This document shows, piece after piece, positions 43,891 to 52,457 of a stretch of DNA of 64,000 nucleotides. The position numbers and the translations under genes are program-made. The DNA is taken from NCBI RefSeq assembly GCF_965228935.1, contig NZ_OZ245846.1, positions 2,356,001-2,420,000 of the forward strand, written 5' to 3'. The DNA comes from Ulvibacterium sp965228935. GTDB taxonomy: Bacteria; Bacteroidota; Bacteroidia; Flavobacteriales; Flavobacteriaceae. The notes below the pieces were generated by a model. It had not been told where the DNA came from. It did no database searches and saw only the letters and a program-made list of their open reading frames with translations. Each line of letters starts with the position of its first letter. Positions within the stretch are counted from its first letter, which is position 1.

Positions 43891-45147
43891 ATGCCATACC
43901 TATTTACCTCAGAGTCCGTTAGCGAAGGTCATCCCGATAAGGTTGCAGATCAAATTAGTGATGCATTGTTGGATCATTTTTTGGCTTTTGACCCGGAAAG
44001 CAAGGTGGCTTGTGAAACACTGGTCACCACTGGCCAGGTAATTTTGGCGGGAGAAGTAAAAAGTCATACCTATTTGGATATGCAGAATATTGCGCGTGAG
44101 GTAATCAACACAATTGGTTATACCAAAGGAGAATACCAGTTCAGTGGGGATTCATGTGGTGTTATTTCCCTTATCCACGAGCAATCGCAAGAAATTAACC
44201 AAGGGGTTGATAGAGGAGCGAAGGAAGAGCAGGGTGCTGGAGACCAGGGGATGATGTTCGGCTATGCGACAAAGGAAACCGAAAATTATATGCCCCTCGC
44301 CTTGGACATTTCACATAAAATACTCCAGGTACTGGCCAATTTTCGTAGGGAGAACAAAGAAATTACGTATCTACGTCCCGATGCCAAGGCGCAGGTGACC
44401 ATTGAATATTCGGATGAAAACGTGCCGCAACGGATAGATACTATTGTTGTTTCCACCCAACATGATGCCTTTGATACCGATGACGATAAGATGTTGGCGA
44501 AAATAAAGGATGATATCATCCAAATTGTGTTGCCCAAGGTCATTGAACAATTGCCGGAAGAGATACAGTCGCTGTTCGATGGACAAATACAATATCATAT
44601 CAACCCAACCGGAAAGTTTGTCATCGGCGGACCACATGGGGATACCGGTTTAACGGGGAGAAAAATAATTGTGGATACCTATGGGGGAAAAGGAGCCCAC
44701 GGGGGAGGTGCATTTAGTGGGAAGGATCCTAGCAAAGTAGATCGAAGTGCCGCCTATGCCGCTAGGCATGCTGCAAAAAATTTGGTCGCTGCCGGTGTGG
44801 CCGATGAAATTTTGGTGCAGGTAAGCTATGCCATCGGAGTAGTGGAACCTACTTCAATATTTGTGGATACGTATGGTACCGCAAATGTTGATCTTACGGA
44901 TGGCGAAATCGCGGAAAAGGTATCCCAATTGTTCGACATGCGTCCTTTTGCCATAGAAGACCGCTTAAAACTAAGGAACCCGATTTATTTGGAGTCTGCA
45001 GCTTATGGACATATGGGAAAACAACCCAAAACAGTAACCAAAGTCTTTGAATCGCCTTATAATGGTAGGATAGAAAAGGAGGTGGAGCTCTTTACATGGG
45101 AAAAGCTAGATATGATTAAGGAGATAAAATCAGCTTTCAATTTGTAA
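43891..45147 (+). CDS. metK: S-adenosylmethionine synthetase
   Basis: 418 aa. It makes SAM from methionine and ATP. SEGHPDKVADQISDALLD is at residues 10-27, the hexapeptide GAGDQG and the P-loop-like GGAFSGKDP(S/T)KVDRS are intact, and TVSQHT-region equivalents are VVSTQHD. Slightly longer than E. coli MetK (384 aa) because of an extended middle segment. It is preceded by a SAM-II-like leader and followed 77 nt later by the SAM-I leader of the next operon. Confidence 0.97.
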   Translation: MPYLFTSESVSEGHPDKVADQISDALLDHFLAFDPESKVACETLVTTGQVILAGEVKSHTYLDMQNIAREVINTIGYTKGEYQFSGDSCGVISLIHEQSQEINQGVDRGAKEEQGAGDQGMMFGYATKETENYMPLALDISHKILQVLANFRRENKEITYLRPDAKAQVTIEYSDENVPQRIDTIVVSTQHDAFDTDDDKMLAKIKDDIIQIVLPKVIEQLPEEIQSLFDGQIQYHINPTGKFVIGGPHGDTGLTGRKIIVDTYGGKGAHGGGAFSGKDPSKVDRSAAYAARHAAKNLVAAGVADEILVQVSYAIGVVEPTSIFVDTYGTANVDLTDGEIAEKVSQLFDMRPFAIEDRLKLRNPIYLESAAYGHMGKQPKTVTKVFESPYNGRIEKEVELFTWEKLDMIKEIKSAFNL

Positions 45148-45186
45148 TTTTTATTTAAATATTAGGAAAATCCAAACGTCCCTCCT

Positions 45187-45194
45187 TATATTTG
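45187..45194 (+). promoter_or_regulatory. -7 box upstream of the first SAM-I riboswitch
   Basis: TATATTTG fits TAnnTTTG and lies 30 nt before the riboswitch P1. The -33 region is AT-rich without TTTG. Confidence 0.45.
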
Positions 45195-45224
45195 TGTTTC
45201 AAAAGTTCAAACACGTATTGAAAA

Positions 45225-45356
45225 GTTATCAAGAAAGGTGGAGGGAATAGACCCTTTGAAGCCTTAGCAACCCTTTGTTCCCCGATTGCTATATCCAACA
45301 AAGAAGGTGCTAAATTCTACCTGTGCAGAACCCGTTTCGGCATCTTGGCAGATAAC
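45225..45356 (+). promoter_or_regulatory. SAM-I (S-box) riboswitch upstream of metY
   Basis: P1 is GTTATC (45225-45230) with GATAAC (45351-45356). Between them are the S-box blocks AAGAAAGGTGGAGGGA, GACCCTTTGAAGCC, TAGCAACCC and AAGGTGCTAAATTC in the right order. An extra-long P3 or P4 arm gives 132 nt. The remaining 120 nt before the metY ATG contain a weak ATTGC/GCAAT hairpin but no T-rich terminator, so control may be at translation. Confidence 0.9.
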
Positions 45357-45476
45357 TCGAACGATTACTTCCGTAATTTTCTTTCTTCTTAACTCTTTGA
45401 TTGTATTCGATTGCAAAATTGGCAATGGATTTTCGTGTTGTAATTTGTTCTTATTAATAACTAAAAAATTAGAATC

Positions 45477-46769
45477 ATGAGCGATCAAAAGTTTTCTACC
45501 AATGCCTTACATGCCGGACATGACACAACTATCAATGGCGGTACCAGAGCTATTCCCATCTATCAAAGTACGGCCTACGTATTCAACGATACCGACCATG
45601 CAGCCAACCTTTTTGGCCTGGCGGAATTCGGGAACATTTATACAAGGATAAATAATCCGACCAACGATATTTTGGAACAGCGACTTGCCGCGTTGGAAGG
45701 TGGGGTTGCGGGCTTGGTAACGGCATCGGGTACGGCCGCTCTGGCCAATACCCTTCTGGTCCTATTAAAATCCGGAGATCATATTGTGGCTTCCAACAGC
45801 CTATACGGAGGCACCTACAATCTACTAAACGTAACCTTGCCGCGATTGGGCATCACCACTACCTTTGTGGATCCGTATGACCCGACCAATTTTGGAAAGG
45901 CTGTTCAAGATAATACAAGGGCCATTTTTGTGGAATCGCTTGGAAATCCAAAACTGGATGTGTTGGATTTAAAGGCGATTTCCTCCGAGGCAAAAAAGGC
46001 AAAAATTCCCTTTATCGTTGATAATACCGTGGCAACACCGGCCCTATTAAAACCCATTGAACACGGGGCCAATATCGTAATCCACTCATTGACAAAATAC
46101 ATCAACGGAAATGGAACGGCCTTGGGCGGTGCAATCATCGATGCCGGTACGTTTGATTGGGCCAATGGTAAATTTCCGGAGTTCACGGAACCTTCTCCGG
46201 GATATCACGGCTTAATTTATCATGATGCCGTAGGCCCCATTGCATTTATTATTAAGGCTCGGATAGAAGGACTGCGCGACTATGGCGGGGCCCTGAGTCC
46301 ATTCAATGCCTTTCAAATATTGCAGGGATTGGAAACACTGACTGTGAGGATGGAAAAGCATAGTGAAAATGCCTTGGCCCTGGCCGAATGGTTAGAGGGC
46401 AGGAAGGAAGTAAGTTGGGTAAACTATCCAGGGCTTAAGTCGAGCAAATACCATTCCCTGGCGACGGATTACTTGCCCAATGGCCAAAGTGGGATAGTAA
46501 CATTTGGTGTAAAAGGCGGGTTCGAATCGGCTAAAAAAGTGGTCGATGAGACAAAATTATTCTCTTTGTTGGCCAATATCGGGGACACCAAGTCCCTGGT
46601 TATCCATCCGGCAAGTACAACACATCAACAATTGGATGATGCCGCCCAGGAGTCCACCGGTGTAACCAAGGATTTAATACGTTTGTCCGTTGGATTGGAG
46701 GATTTGGACGATTTAAAGGCAGATTTGGAACAGGCCTTTGCCACAATTGACGAATCGGTCTTGGCTTAA
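45477..46769 (+). CDS. metY: O-acetylhomoserine sulfhydrylase
   Basis: 430 aa, the long MetY type of the Cys/Met PLP family. It makes homocysteine from O-acetylhomoserine and sulfide. Marks are TNALHAGHDTTINGGTRAIPIYQSTAY, YTRINNPTNDILEQRLAALEGG, the PLP lysine in HSLTKYINGNG and the C-terminal HPASTTHQQL. It is under the SAM-I riboswitch and followed by a hairpin that may end or reduce transcription before the fused metX-AK-HSD gene. Confidence 0.93.
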   Translation: MSDQKFSTNALHAGHDTTINGGTRAIPIYQSTAYVFNDTDHAANLFGLAEFGNIYTRINNPTNDILEQRLAALEGGVAGLVTASGTAALANTLLVLLKSGDHIVASNSLYGGTYNLLNVTLPRLGITTTFVDPYDPTNFGKAVQDNTRAIFVESLGNPKLDVLDLKAISSEAKKAKIPFIVDNTVATPALLKPIEHGANIVIHSLTKYINGNGTALGGAIIDAGTFDWANGKFPEFTEPSPGYHGLIYHDAVGPIAFIIKARIEGLRDYGGALSPFNAFQILQGLETLTVRMEKHSENALALAEWLEGRKEVSWVNYPGLKSSKYHSLATDYLPNGQSGIVTFGVKGGFESAKKVVDETKLFSLLANIGDTKSLVIHPASTTHQQLDDAAQESTGVTKDLIRLSVGLEDLDDLKADLEQAFATIDESVLA

Positions 46770-46780
46770 AATAGAAAAGG

Positions 46781-46823
46781 ATTGTAGCACCTTCATAATG
46801 TAGTGGGGGTGCTACAATTTATT
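46781..46823 (+). terminator. Hairpin after metY
   Basis: An 11-bp perfect stem, ATTGTAGCACC (46781-46791) with GGTGCTACAAT (46808-46818), 16-nt loop, then TTATT. The T-tract is short, so it may act as an attenuator or processing site rather than a full terminator. Confidence 0.55.
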
Positions 46824-46887
46824 ATGAAGGAGTTTCCAAAATTCCAAAATAGAGACCCAAACAGTAACTAACTACCAAGGCTTTCAT

Positions 46888-49800
46888 ATGCTAAAGCATT
46901 TAAAGTTAAATACATTCACTACTCTTAGTGGTGTTTCGCAAGATATCCAATTGTCCTATCAGTTGTTCGGAAAACCACTGCACGATGCACCTGTTGTCCT
47001 CGTCAACCATGCATTGACCGGAAATTCCAATGTAACCGGGGATAGCGGTTGGTGGTCGGCCCTTATCGGCGAAGGGAAGTGCATAGATACGCTTAACTAT
47101 ACCATACTTTCATTCAACATTCCGGGGAATGGGTATGATGGATTTGTAATAGACAATTATAAGGATTTCGTGGCCGGAGATGTCGCCCGAATGTTTTTAT
47201 TGGGGCTGGAACAACTTGAAGTCAAGAAATTGTACGCAATTATCGGTGGCTCTTTAGGTGGTGGTATCGCTTGGGAGATGGCGGCGATCGACCCTGGAAT
47301 TACCGAACATTTGATTCCAGTGGCTTCCGACTGGAAATCGACCGATTGGCTTATTGCCAATTGTCAAATACAGGAGCAATTTTTGGTAAACTCCAAACAG
47401 CCCGTACACGACGCCCGTATGCATGCCATGCTTTGTTATCGTACCCCGGAGTCCTTTAAGGAACGGTTTCAACGGAGCACCAATGAAGAGCTTCAGGTTT
47501 TTAACGTGGAAAGCTGGTTGATGCACCATGGTAAGAAATTGCAGGAACGGTTTCAATTATCGGCCTATAAGTTGATGAACCAGTTGTTGAAGACCATAGA
47601 TATCACCCGTAACGATGACAAGGCCTTCAAGGAACTGGAGAACAGTGAGACCAACATCCATATTATCGGTGTGGATTCCGATTTGTTCTTCACGGCCAAA
47701 GAGAATAAGGAAACGTTCAAGCGTTTGGCGCAGGCCAATAGTAATGTTACCTACGGGGAGGTACAGTCATTGCATGGTCATGATGCCTTTTTAATAGAGT
47801 TTGAGCAAATGCAAAAATTGCTCAACGGAATCTTTAGCAAGAACGGAAAATCAAAAAAAATCAAAATCCTCAAGTTTGGAGGCAAGTCCCTCAGTAATGG
47901 TGAAGGTTTGGGACGTGTGCTGGAGATTATCTCGTCCAAGGTAAAGGCCGGTGAAAATATTGCCGTTGTACTTTCTGCAAGGGAAAAAGCTACCGACCAG
48001 CTTGAGACCATTCTGGAGAAAGCGGCTGGTAATACCGATTATCAGGAAGATTTCGAAGCATTTGAAAAATACCAAAAACATACGTTTGCCAACGTAAATC
48101 TGTCCTCGGAATTTAAGGAATTGGCCAAGTTGTTCGAAGGAGTTTCGCTTCTAGGGGATTATAGTGCCAAAATCAAGGACGAGGTATTGGCCTATGGGGA
48201 ATTGATCTCGGCCAAATTGATAACCAAGCTACTTATTGGCAAGGGCGTGGCAGCGCAGTTACTGGATTCCAGAACCCTAATAAAGACAGATGATACCTTT
48301 GGGGATGCCAAACTTTTGGAAGACGTCTCCAGGGAAAACGTGCTTCTTCGGTTTTCGGAATTGAATAGGGAAAATGTACCGGTTATTACGGGATTCATTG
48401 CTTCAACGGTTGATGGGCAGACTACTACTTTGGGCAGGAACGGAAGCAATTATACGGCAGCTTTGCTGGCCAATTTTTTGGATGCTGAGGAACTTCAGAA
48501 CTATACACATGTTGATGGGATTTTTACCGCTAACCCCGACTTGGTTCCGGAAGCCAGACGAATTGCCAACCTTTCCTATTCCGAGGCCAATGAACTGGCC
48601 AATTTTGGAGCTACCATTTTGCACGCCAAGACCATCATTCCGTTGATTGAAAAAAATATTCCGTTACGTATCGTCAATACCTATAATCACGACAATGAAG
48701 GCACATTGATCAGTGCCAAATCCAGCAAGGAAGGTATTAAGTCGCTTTCGGTGATAGAAGATGTTTCACTGATCAATTTGGAAGGCAGGGGCCTTTTAGG
48801 GAAAATAGGAATAGATGCCCGAATCTTTAGAACCTTGGAACAACATAATGTCAATGTAAGTATTATTTCCCAGGGGTCTTCTGAGAGAGGAATTGGTCTG
48901 GTGGTTAAAAGTAATAAGGCACAAAGGGCAAAAAGAGCCCTGGACGAGGAATTTAAAAGTGATTACAGGTCAAAGGATATCAATACAATAACCGTGGTCG
49001 ATGACGTTTCCGTGGTCTCTATCGTGGGTCAGGATCTGAGTACATTCCACAAGCCGTACAACGCACTGATCAAAAATCAAATTGTCCCAATTCTGTTCAA
49101 CAACACTATTTCCGGAAAGAATGTAAGTCTGGTTGTGAAAAAATCGGATTTGAACAAGGCGTTGAATGTAATGCACGGTCAAGTTTTTGGCATCAGCAAA
49201 AAAGTTAATCTGGCCATTTTTGGTCATGGTAATGTCGGGGGAACTTTGATCGATCAAATTCTAAAGTCCGCCAAGAACATTGAAAAACGAAAAGGTATCG
49301 ACTTAAATGTCTTTGCCGTAGCCAACTCCCGAAAGATTCTTTTAAACAAGGATGGGGTGCCAAAAAGTTGGAAAACTGCCATGCAGGGAAAGGGTGAGAA
49401 ATACGAGTTGTCCGATGTTTTTGAATTCGCCAAAAGAAATCATTTGGAAAACTTGATAGCCGTTGACAATACCGCAAGTGAGGATTTTGTAGCGAATTAT
49501 TTCGATTTTGTGGATAATGGGTTCGATTTGGTTTCATCCAATAAAATAGCGAATACCCTGGGATTCGATTATTATCAATTGTTGCGTGAGGAACTGGCCA
49601 AGAACCAAAAGCAGTATTTATACGAGACCAATGTAGGCGCCGGTCTACCACTCATCGATACCATAAAGTTGTTGCACCTTTCCGGAGAGAACATCACTCG
49701 AATAAAAGGTGTCTTTTCCGGCTCCTTGAGTTATATTTTCAATACATTTTCAGATGTGGACGCTCCCTTTTCGAACATCCTTAAGGATGCCATCCGCAAG

Positions 49801-50274
49801 GGGTTCACTGAACCGGATCCACGAGAGGACCTTTCGGGAAACGATGTCGGAAGAAAACTCCTGATTTTGGCTAGGGAACTGGAATTAAGCAATGAATTCT
49901 CGGATATAAAGATTCAAAATTTAATTCCGGAAATATTACAAAAAGGAACCGTTGACGAGTTCCTCAAGCATTTGGATGTGCTAGACGACAAATTCAATGA
50001 AATAAAGAAAAATCAGAAAAAAGGCTACGTACTCCGTTATGTAGGGGATCTACATGGGGATTTACAAAAAGAAAAAGGCATTTTGGATGTAAAACTGATC
50101 TCCGTTTCCAAGGAGAGCGCCCTAGGCCAGGTTAAGGGTTCCGATTCCATAATTGAAATCTATACGGAGTCCTATGGCAAACATCCACTGGTAATTCAAG
50201 GTGCCGGAGCAGGTGCCGCGGTTACCGCAAGAGGGGTTTTTGGTGATATTTTACGAATTGCCGAGAAAGGATAG
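46888..50274 (+). CDS. Trifunctional fusion: homoserine O-acetyltransferase, aspartokinase, homoserine dehydrogenase
   Basis: 1128 aa in one frame. Residues 1-315 are a MetX-type alpha/beta hydrolase with nucleophile Ser122 in GGSLGGG and probable Asp265 (DSDLFF) and His298 (GHDAFL). Residues 325-600 are aspartokinase (KFGGKSLSNGEGL, GRNGSNYTAALLANF, HVDGIFTANP). Residues 622-770 are two ACT modules. Residues 772-1128 are homoserine dehydrogenase (AIFGHGNVGG cofactor loop, SGSLSYIFNTF, EPDPREDLSGNDVGRK with catalytic Lys990). It performs three steps from aspartate to O-acetylhomoserine, the substrate of the flanking metY and metZ. The shared SAM-I control is inferred from order. Confidence 0.92.
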   Translation: MLKHLKLNTFTTLSGVSQDIQLSYQLFGKPLHDAPVVLVNHALTGNSNVTGDSGWWSALIGEGKCIDTLNYTILSFNIPGNGYDGFVIDNYKDFVAGDVARMFLLGLEQLEVKKLYAIIGGSLGGGIAWEMAAIDPGITEHLIPVASDWKSTDWLIANCQIQEQFLVNSKQPVHDARMHAMLCYRTPESFKERFQRSTNEELQVFNVESWLMHHGKKLQERFQLSAYKLMNQLLKTIDITRNDDKAFKELENSETNIHIIGVDSDLFFTAKENKETFKRLAQANSNVTYGEVQSLHGHDAFLIEFEQMQKLLNGIFSKNGKSKKIKILKFGGKSLSNGEGLGRVLEIISSKVKAGENIAVVLSAREKATDQLETILEKAAGNTDYQEDFEAFEKYQKHTFANVNLSSEFKELAKLFEGVSLLGDYSAKIKDEVLAYGELISAKLITKLLIGKGVAAQLLDSRTLIKTDDTFGDAKLLEDVSRENVLLRFSELNRENVPVITGFIASTVDGQTTTLGRNGSNYTAALLANFLDAEELQNYTHVDGIFTANPDLVPEARRIANLSYSEANELANFGATILHAKTIIPLIEKNIPLRIVNTYNHDNEGTLISAKSSKEGIKSLSVIEDVSLINLEGRGLLGKIGIDARIFRTLEQHNVNVSIISQGSSERGIGLVVKSNKAQRAKRALDEEFKSDYRSKDINTITVVDDVSVVSIVGQDLSTFHKPYNALIKNQIVPILFNNTISGKNVSLVVKKSDLNKALNVMHGQVFGISKKVNLAIFGHGNVGGTLIDQILKSAKNIEKRKGIDLNVFAVANSRKILLNKDGVPKSWKTAMQGKGEKYELSDVFEFAKRNHLENLIAVDNTASEDFVANYFDFVDNGFDLVSSNKIANTLGFDYYQLLREELAKNQKQYLYETNVGAGLPLIDTIKLLHLSGENITRIKGVFSGSLSYIFNTFSDVDAPFSNILKDAIRKGFTEPDPREDLSGNDVGRKLLILARELELSNEFSDIKIQNLIPEILQKGTVDEFLKHLDVLDDKFNEIKKNQKKGYVLRYVGDLHGDLQKEKGILDVKLISVSKESALGQVKGSDSIIEIYTESYGKHPLVIQGAGAGAAVTARGVFGDILRIAEKG

Positions 50275-50308
50275 GCCCGCAGTGAACAAACGAACGATAG
50301 TCGTTAAA

Positions 50309-51475
50309 ATGATGAAGAAAAAATTTGAGACCAATGCTATTCGCACACAAGTTGAACGTTCACAATTTTTGGAACATTCCAATCCCATATATTTGACCTC
50401 AAGCTTTGTTTTTGAAGATGCCGAAGATATGAGGGCTTCCTTTGCGGAGGAAAAGGACAGGAACATTTATTCTAGATATTCCAATCCCAATTCCTCGGAG
50501 TTGATAGACAAAGTCTGTCAAATGGAGGGTGCCGAAGGTGGTTTTGCCTTTGCCTCCGGAATGGCAGCCGTCTTTTCTACTTTTGCCGCCTTATTGGATA
50601 GTGGAGATCATATTCTTTCGGCCCGGAGTATTTTTGGATCTACGCACTCCCTCTTCACCAATTTTTTTCCAAGATGGAATATTTACCATAGTTATTTCAA
50701 GTTTGATGCGCTGGATCAAATCGAAAAATTGATTACCCCTAAGACCAAATTGATTTATGCCGAATCACCGACCAACCCGGGAGTGGACATCTTGGATTTA
50801 GAAGCTTTGGGCGCCATTGCAAAAAAACACAACCTCATTTTTGTTGTGGACAACTGTTTTGCCACCCCTTATTTACAATGTCCTATTCAATTTGGGGCCG
50901 ATCTGGTCATTCATTCGGGTACCAAGCTTATGGATGGCCAAGGAAGGGTAATGGCCGGGATAACGGTCGGAAAAAAAGAGCTTGTGAATAAGATTTATCA
51001 ATTCTCAAGAATAACCGGTCCGGCCCTTTCCCCGTTCAATGCGTGGGTTTTGTCTAAAAGTTTGGAAACCTTAGCCGTAAGGGTAGATCGCCATTGTTCC
51101 AACGCATTGCAACTGGCAGAATTTTTGGAGGGGCACGAAAAAGTGAATTGGGTGAAGTACCCCTTTCTAAAATCGCACCCCAACCATGAACTGGCAAAAA
51201 AGCAAATGAAGGCAGGGGGCTGTGTAGTCGCCTTTGAGGTCAAGGGAGGTTTAAGGGCAGGGCAAAGGTTTTTCGATGCCATCGAATTACTTTCCCTATC
51301 GGCAAATCTGGGAGATTCTAGGAGTATAGTTACCCATCCCGCATCTACTACCCATAGTAAGCTCTCTAGTGAAGAACGATTGGAAACCGGAATTACGGAT
51401 GGTATGGTACGGATATCCGTTGGATTGGAGCATATAGACGATATCATTTCCGATATTGGTCGGGCACTGGGCTAA
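50309..51475 (+). CDS. metZ: Cys/Met-metabolism PLP enzyme, MetZ-like (O-acyl-homoserine sulfhydrylase or cystathionine gamma-synthase)
   Basis: 388 aa from ATG at 50309 (MMKKKFETNAIRTQ); the frame is open upstream into the fusion gene, but that part is not family-like. NPIYLTSSFVFEDAEDM, YSRYSNPNSSELIDKVCQMEGAEG, the PLP lysine in HSGTKLMDGQGR and THPASTTHSKLSSEER identify the family. It is a second candidate homocysteine-forming enzyme next to metY. Substrate choice between sulfide and cysteine cannot be read from sequence. It starts 34 nt after the fusion gene, so it is in the same operon. Confidence 0.85.
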   Translation: MMKKKFETNAIRTQVERSQFLEHSNPIYLTSSFVFEDAEDMRASFAEEKDRNIYSRYSNPNSSELIDKVCQMEGAEGGFAFASGMAAVFSTFAALLDSGDHILSARSIFGSTHSLFTNFFPRWNIYHSYFKFDALDQIEKLITPKTKLIYAESPTNPGVDILDLEALGAIAKKHNLIFVVDNCFATPYLQCPIQFGADLVIHSGTKLMDGQGRVMAGITVGKKELVNKIYQFSRITGPALSPFNAWVLSKSLETLAVRVDRHCSNALQLAEFLEGHEKVNWVKYPFLKSHPNHELAKKQMKAGGCVVAFEVKGGLRAGQRFFDAIELLSLSANLGDSRSIVTHPASTTHSKLSSEERLETGITDGMVRISVGLEHIDDIISDIGRALG

Positions 51476-51547
51476 TCAGGTACTTATCGTTTTCTCTCCT
51501 GGGCTTGACTCATCAGGTTTTGGGAATCCCGAAATGTTAAATTTCCC

Positions 51548-51555
51548 TATCTTCG
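51548..51555 (+). promoter_or_regulatory. -7 box of the Rrf2 regulator (predicted leaderless)
   Basis: TATCTTCG (one mismatch to TAnnTTTG) ends 4 nt before the ATG at 51560, the same geometry as murF and the SprT-like gene. Confidence 0.4.
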
Positions 51556-51559
51556 TGCT

Positions 51560-51970
51560 ATGCTCTCCAAAAAAACAAAATACGGATTAAAAGCGTTGGC
51601 CTATTTGGCATCCCAGCAGGACAATAGTCCAGTTCAGATTGCCGAAATAGCGAAACAGGAGAATATTTCGCAAAAGTTTTTGGAAAGTATTTTGCTTACT
51701 TTACGAAAGACGGGATTTCTTGGATCTAAAAAAGGCAAGGGAGGAGGCTATTATTTGATTAAAAAACCTTCAGAAATTTTGATGACCGATGTAATGCGTA
51801 TTCTAGAGGGGCCCATTGCAATGGTTCCCTGTGTAAGCCTTAATTTTTATGAAAAATGTTCCGATTGCCCAGATGAGAATGCTTGCTCCGTAAATAAGCT
51901 GATGTTGCAGGTAAGGGATGCCAATCTGGAAGTATATCGTAATAATACCCTGGCGGATATTCTGGTTTAA
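51560..51970 (+). CDS. Rrf2-family transcriptional regulator
   Basis: 136 aa. The winged helix is at about 1-65 (SKKTKYGLKALAYLA, IAKQENISQKFLESILLTLRKTGFLGSKKGKGGGYYL). Four cysteines (91, 100, 103, 109; spacing C-x8-C-x2-C-x5-C) lie where IscR and NsrR bind an Fe-S cluster, so cluster or thiol sensing is plausible. It sits between the homocysteine-forming genes and the sulfate assimilation operon, as CymR-like regulators do, so control of the sulfur genes is inferred. Shared 20-nt motifs upstream of DUF2061 and the sulfite reductase gene are candidate binding sites. Confidence 0.87.
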   Translation: MLSKKTKYGLKALAYLASQQDNSPVQIAEIAKQENISQKFLESILLTLRKTGFLGSKKGKGGGYYLIKKPSEILMTDVMRILEGPIAMVPCVSLNFYEKCSDCPDENACSVNKLMLQVRDANLEVYRNNTLADILV

Positions 51971-52101
51971 AAAGGAGGACCACTTATCTTTTTGTTTTAA
52001 ATTCTTAAAACTTTCATGATTTGATTCGAATATTTTCAAAATATGGGATAAATCACAAATAATCTACTAAATCGATAGGGTAAAAGTAATATTTAGCAAC
52101 T

Positions 52102-52119
52102 TTTAACGTCTTAGTTAAA
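52102..52119. promoter_or_regulatory. Inverted repeat upstream of the cys operon promoter
   Basis: TTTAAC (52102-52107) and GTTAAA (52114-52119), spacer 6, just upstream of the -7 box at 52130. It would cover the -33 region, so it could be an operator. Short arms in AT-rich DNA limit confidence. Confidence 0.35.
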
Positions 52120-52129
52120 GAAATAATAT

Positions 52130-52137
52130 TATTTTTG
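52130..52137 (+). promoter_or_regulatory. -7 box of the DUF2061-cysH-cysD-cysN operon
   Basis: TATTTTTG fits TAnnTTTG and lies 44 nt before the DUF2061 ATG in a 211-bp intergenic region. It is followed immediately by the motif AATTCCTATTAATTCACTAG. Confidence 0.45.
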
Positions 52138-52157
52138 AATTCCTATTAATTCACTAG
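52138..52157 (+). promoter_or_regulatory. Shared 20-nt motif, copy 1 (candidate Rrf2 site)
   Basis: AATTCCTATTAATTCACTAG matches AATTCCTATAAATCCTATAG at 55465-55484 in 16 of 20 positions, with the first nine identical. It would overlap the transcription start of the cys operon. Confidence 0.45.
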
Positions 52158-52181
52158 ACTAATTCGAAAATTGTTTTTTTC

Positions 52182-52445
52182 ATGATTGCAGACCAATTGA
52201 TTTTAGATAAAAAGTCCACTAAAGCCAACTATAGGGAGGACAGAAAATCGGATAAACCGATTCGAAGTATTGCCAAAGCCATAAGTTGGCGTATCATTGG
52301 TACTTTGGATACTCTTTTAGTTTCATATCTTTTAACAGGAAAGGTTGTTTTGGCAGCATCCATTGCTTCCATCGATTTTGTGACCAAAATGGTTTTGTAT
52401 TTTTTTCATGAAAGGATTTGGAACCGAATCGGTTGGGGAAAGTAA
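52182..52445 (+). CDS. DUF2061 membrane protein
   Basis: 87 aa. A charged N-terminus of about 27 residues is followed by SIAKAISWRIIGTLDTLLVSYLLTGK, the DUF2061 hallmark, and a second hydrophobic helix ending in FFHERIWNRIGWGK. The function is unknown. It starts the sulfate reduction operon, 12 nt before cysH; in flavobacteria this pairing suggests a role in sulfate uptake or assimilation (inference). Confidence 0.85.
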   Translation: MIADQLILDKKSTKANYREDRKSDKPIRSIAKAISWRIIGTLDTLLVSYLLTGKVVLAASIASIDFVTKMVLYFFHERIWNRIGWGK

Positions 52446-52457
52446 TTTTCAAGATTT

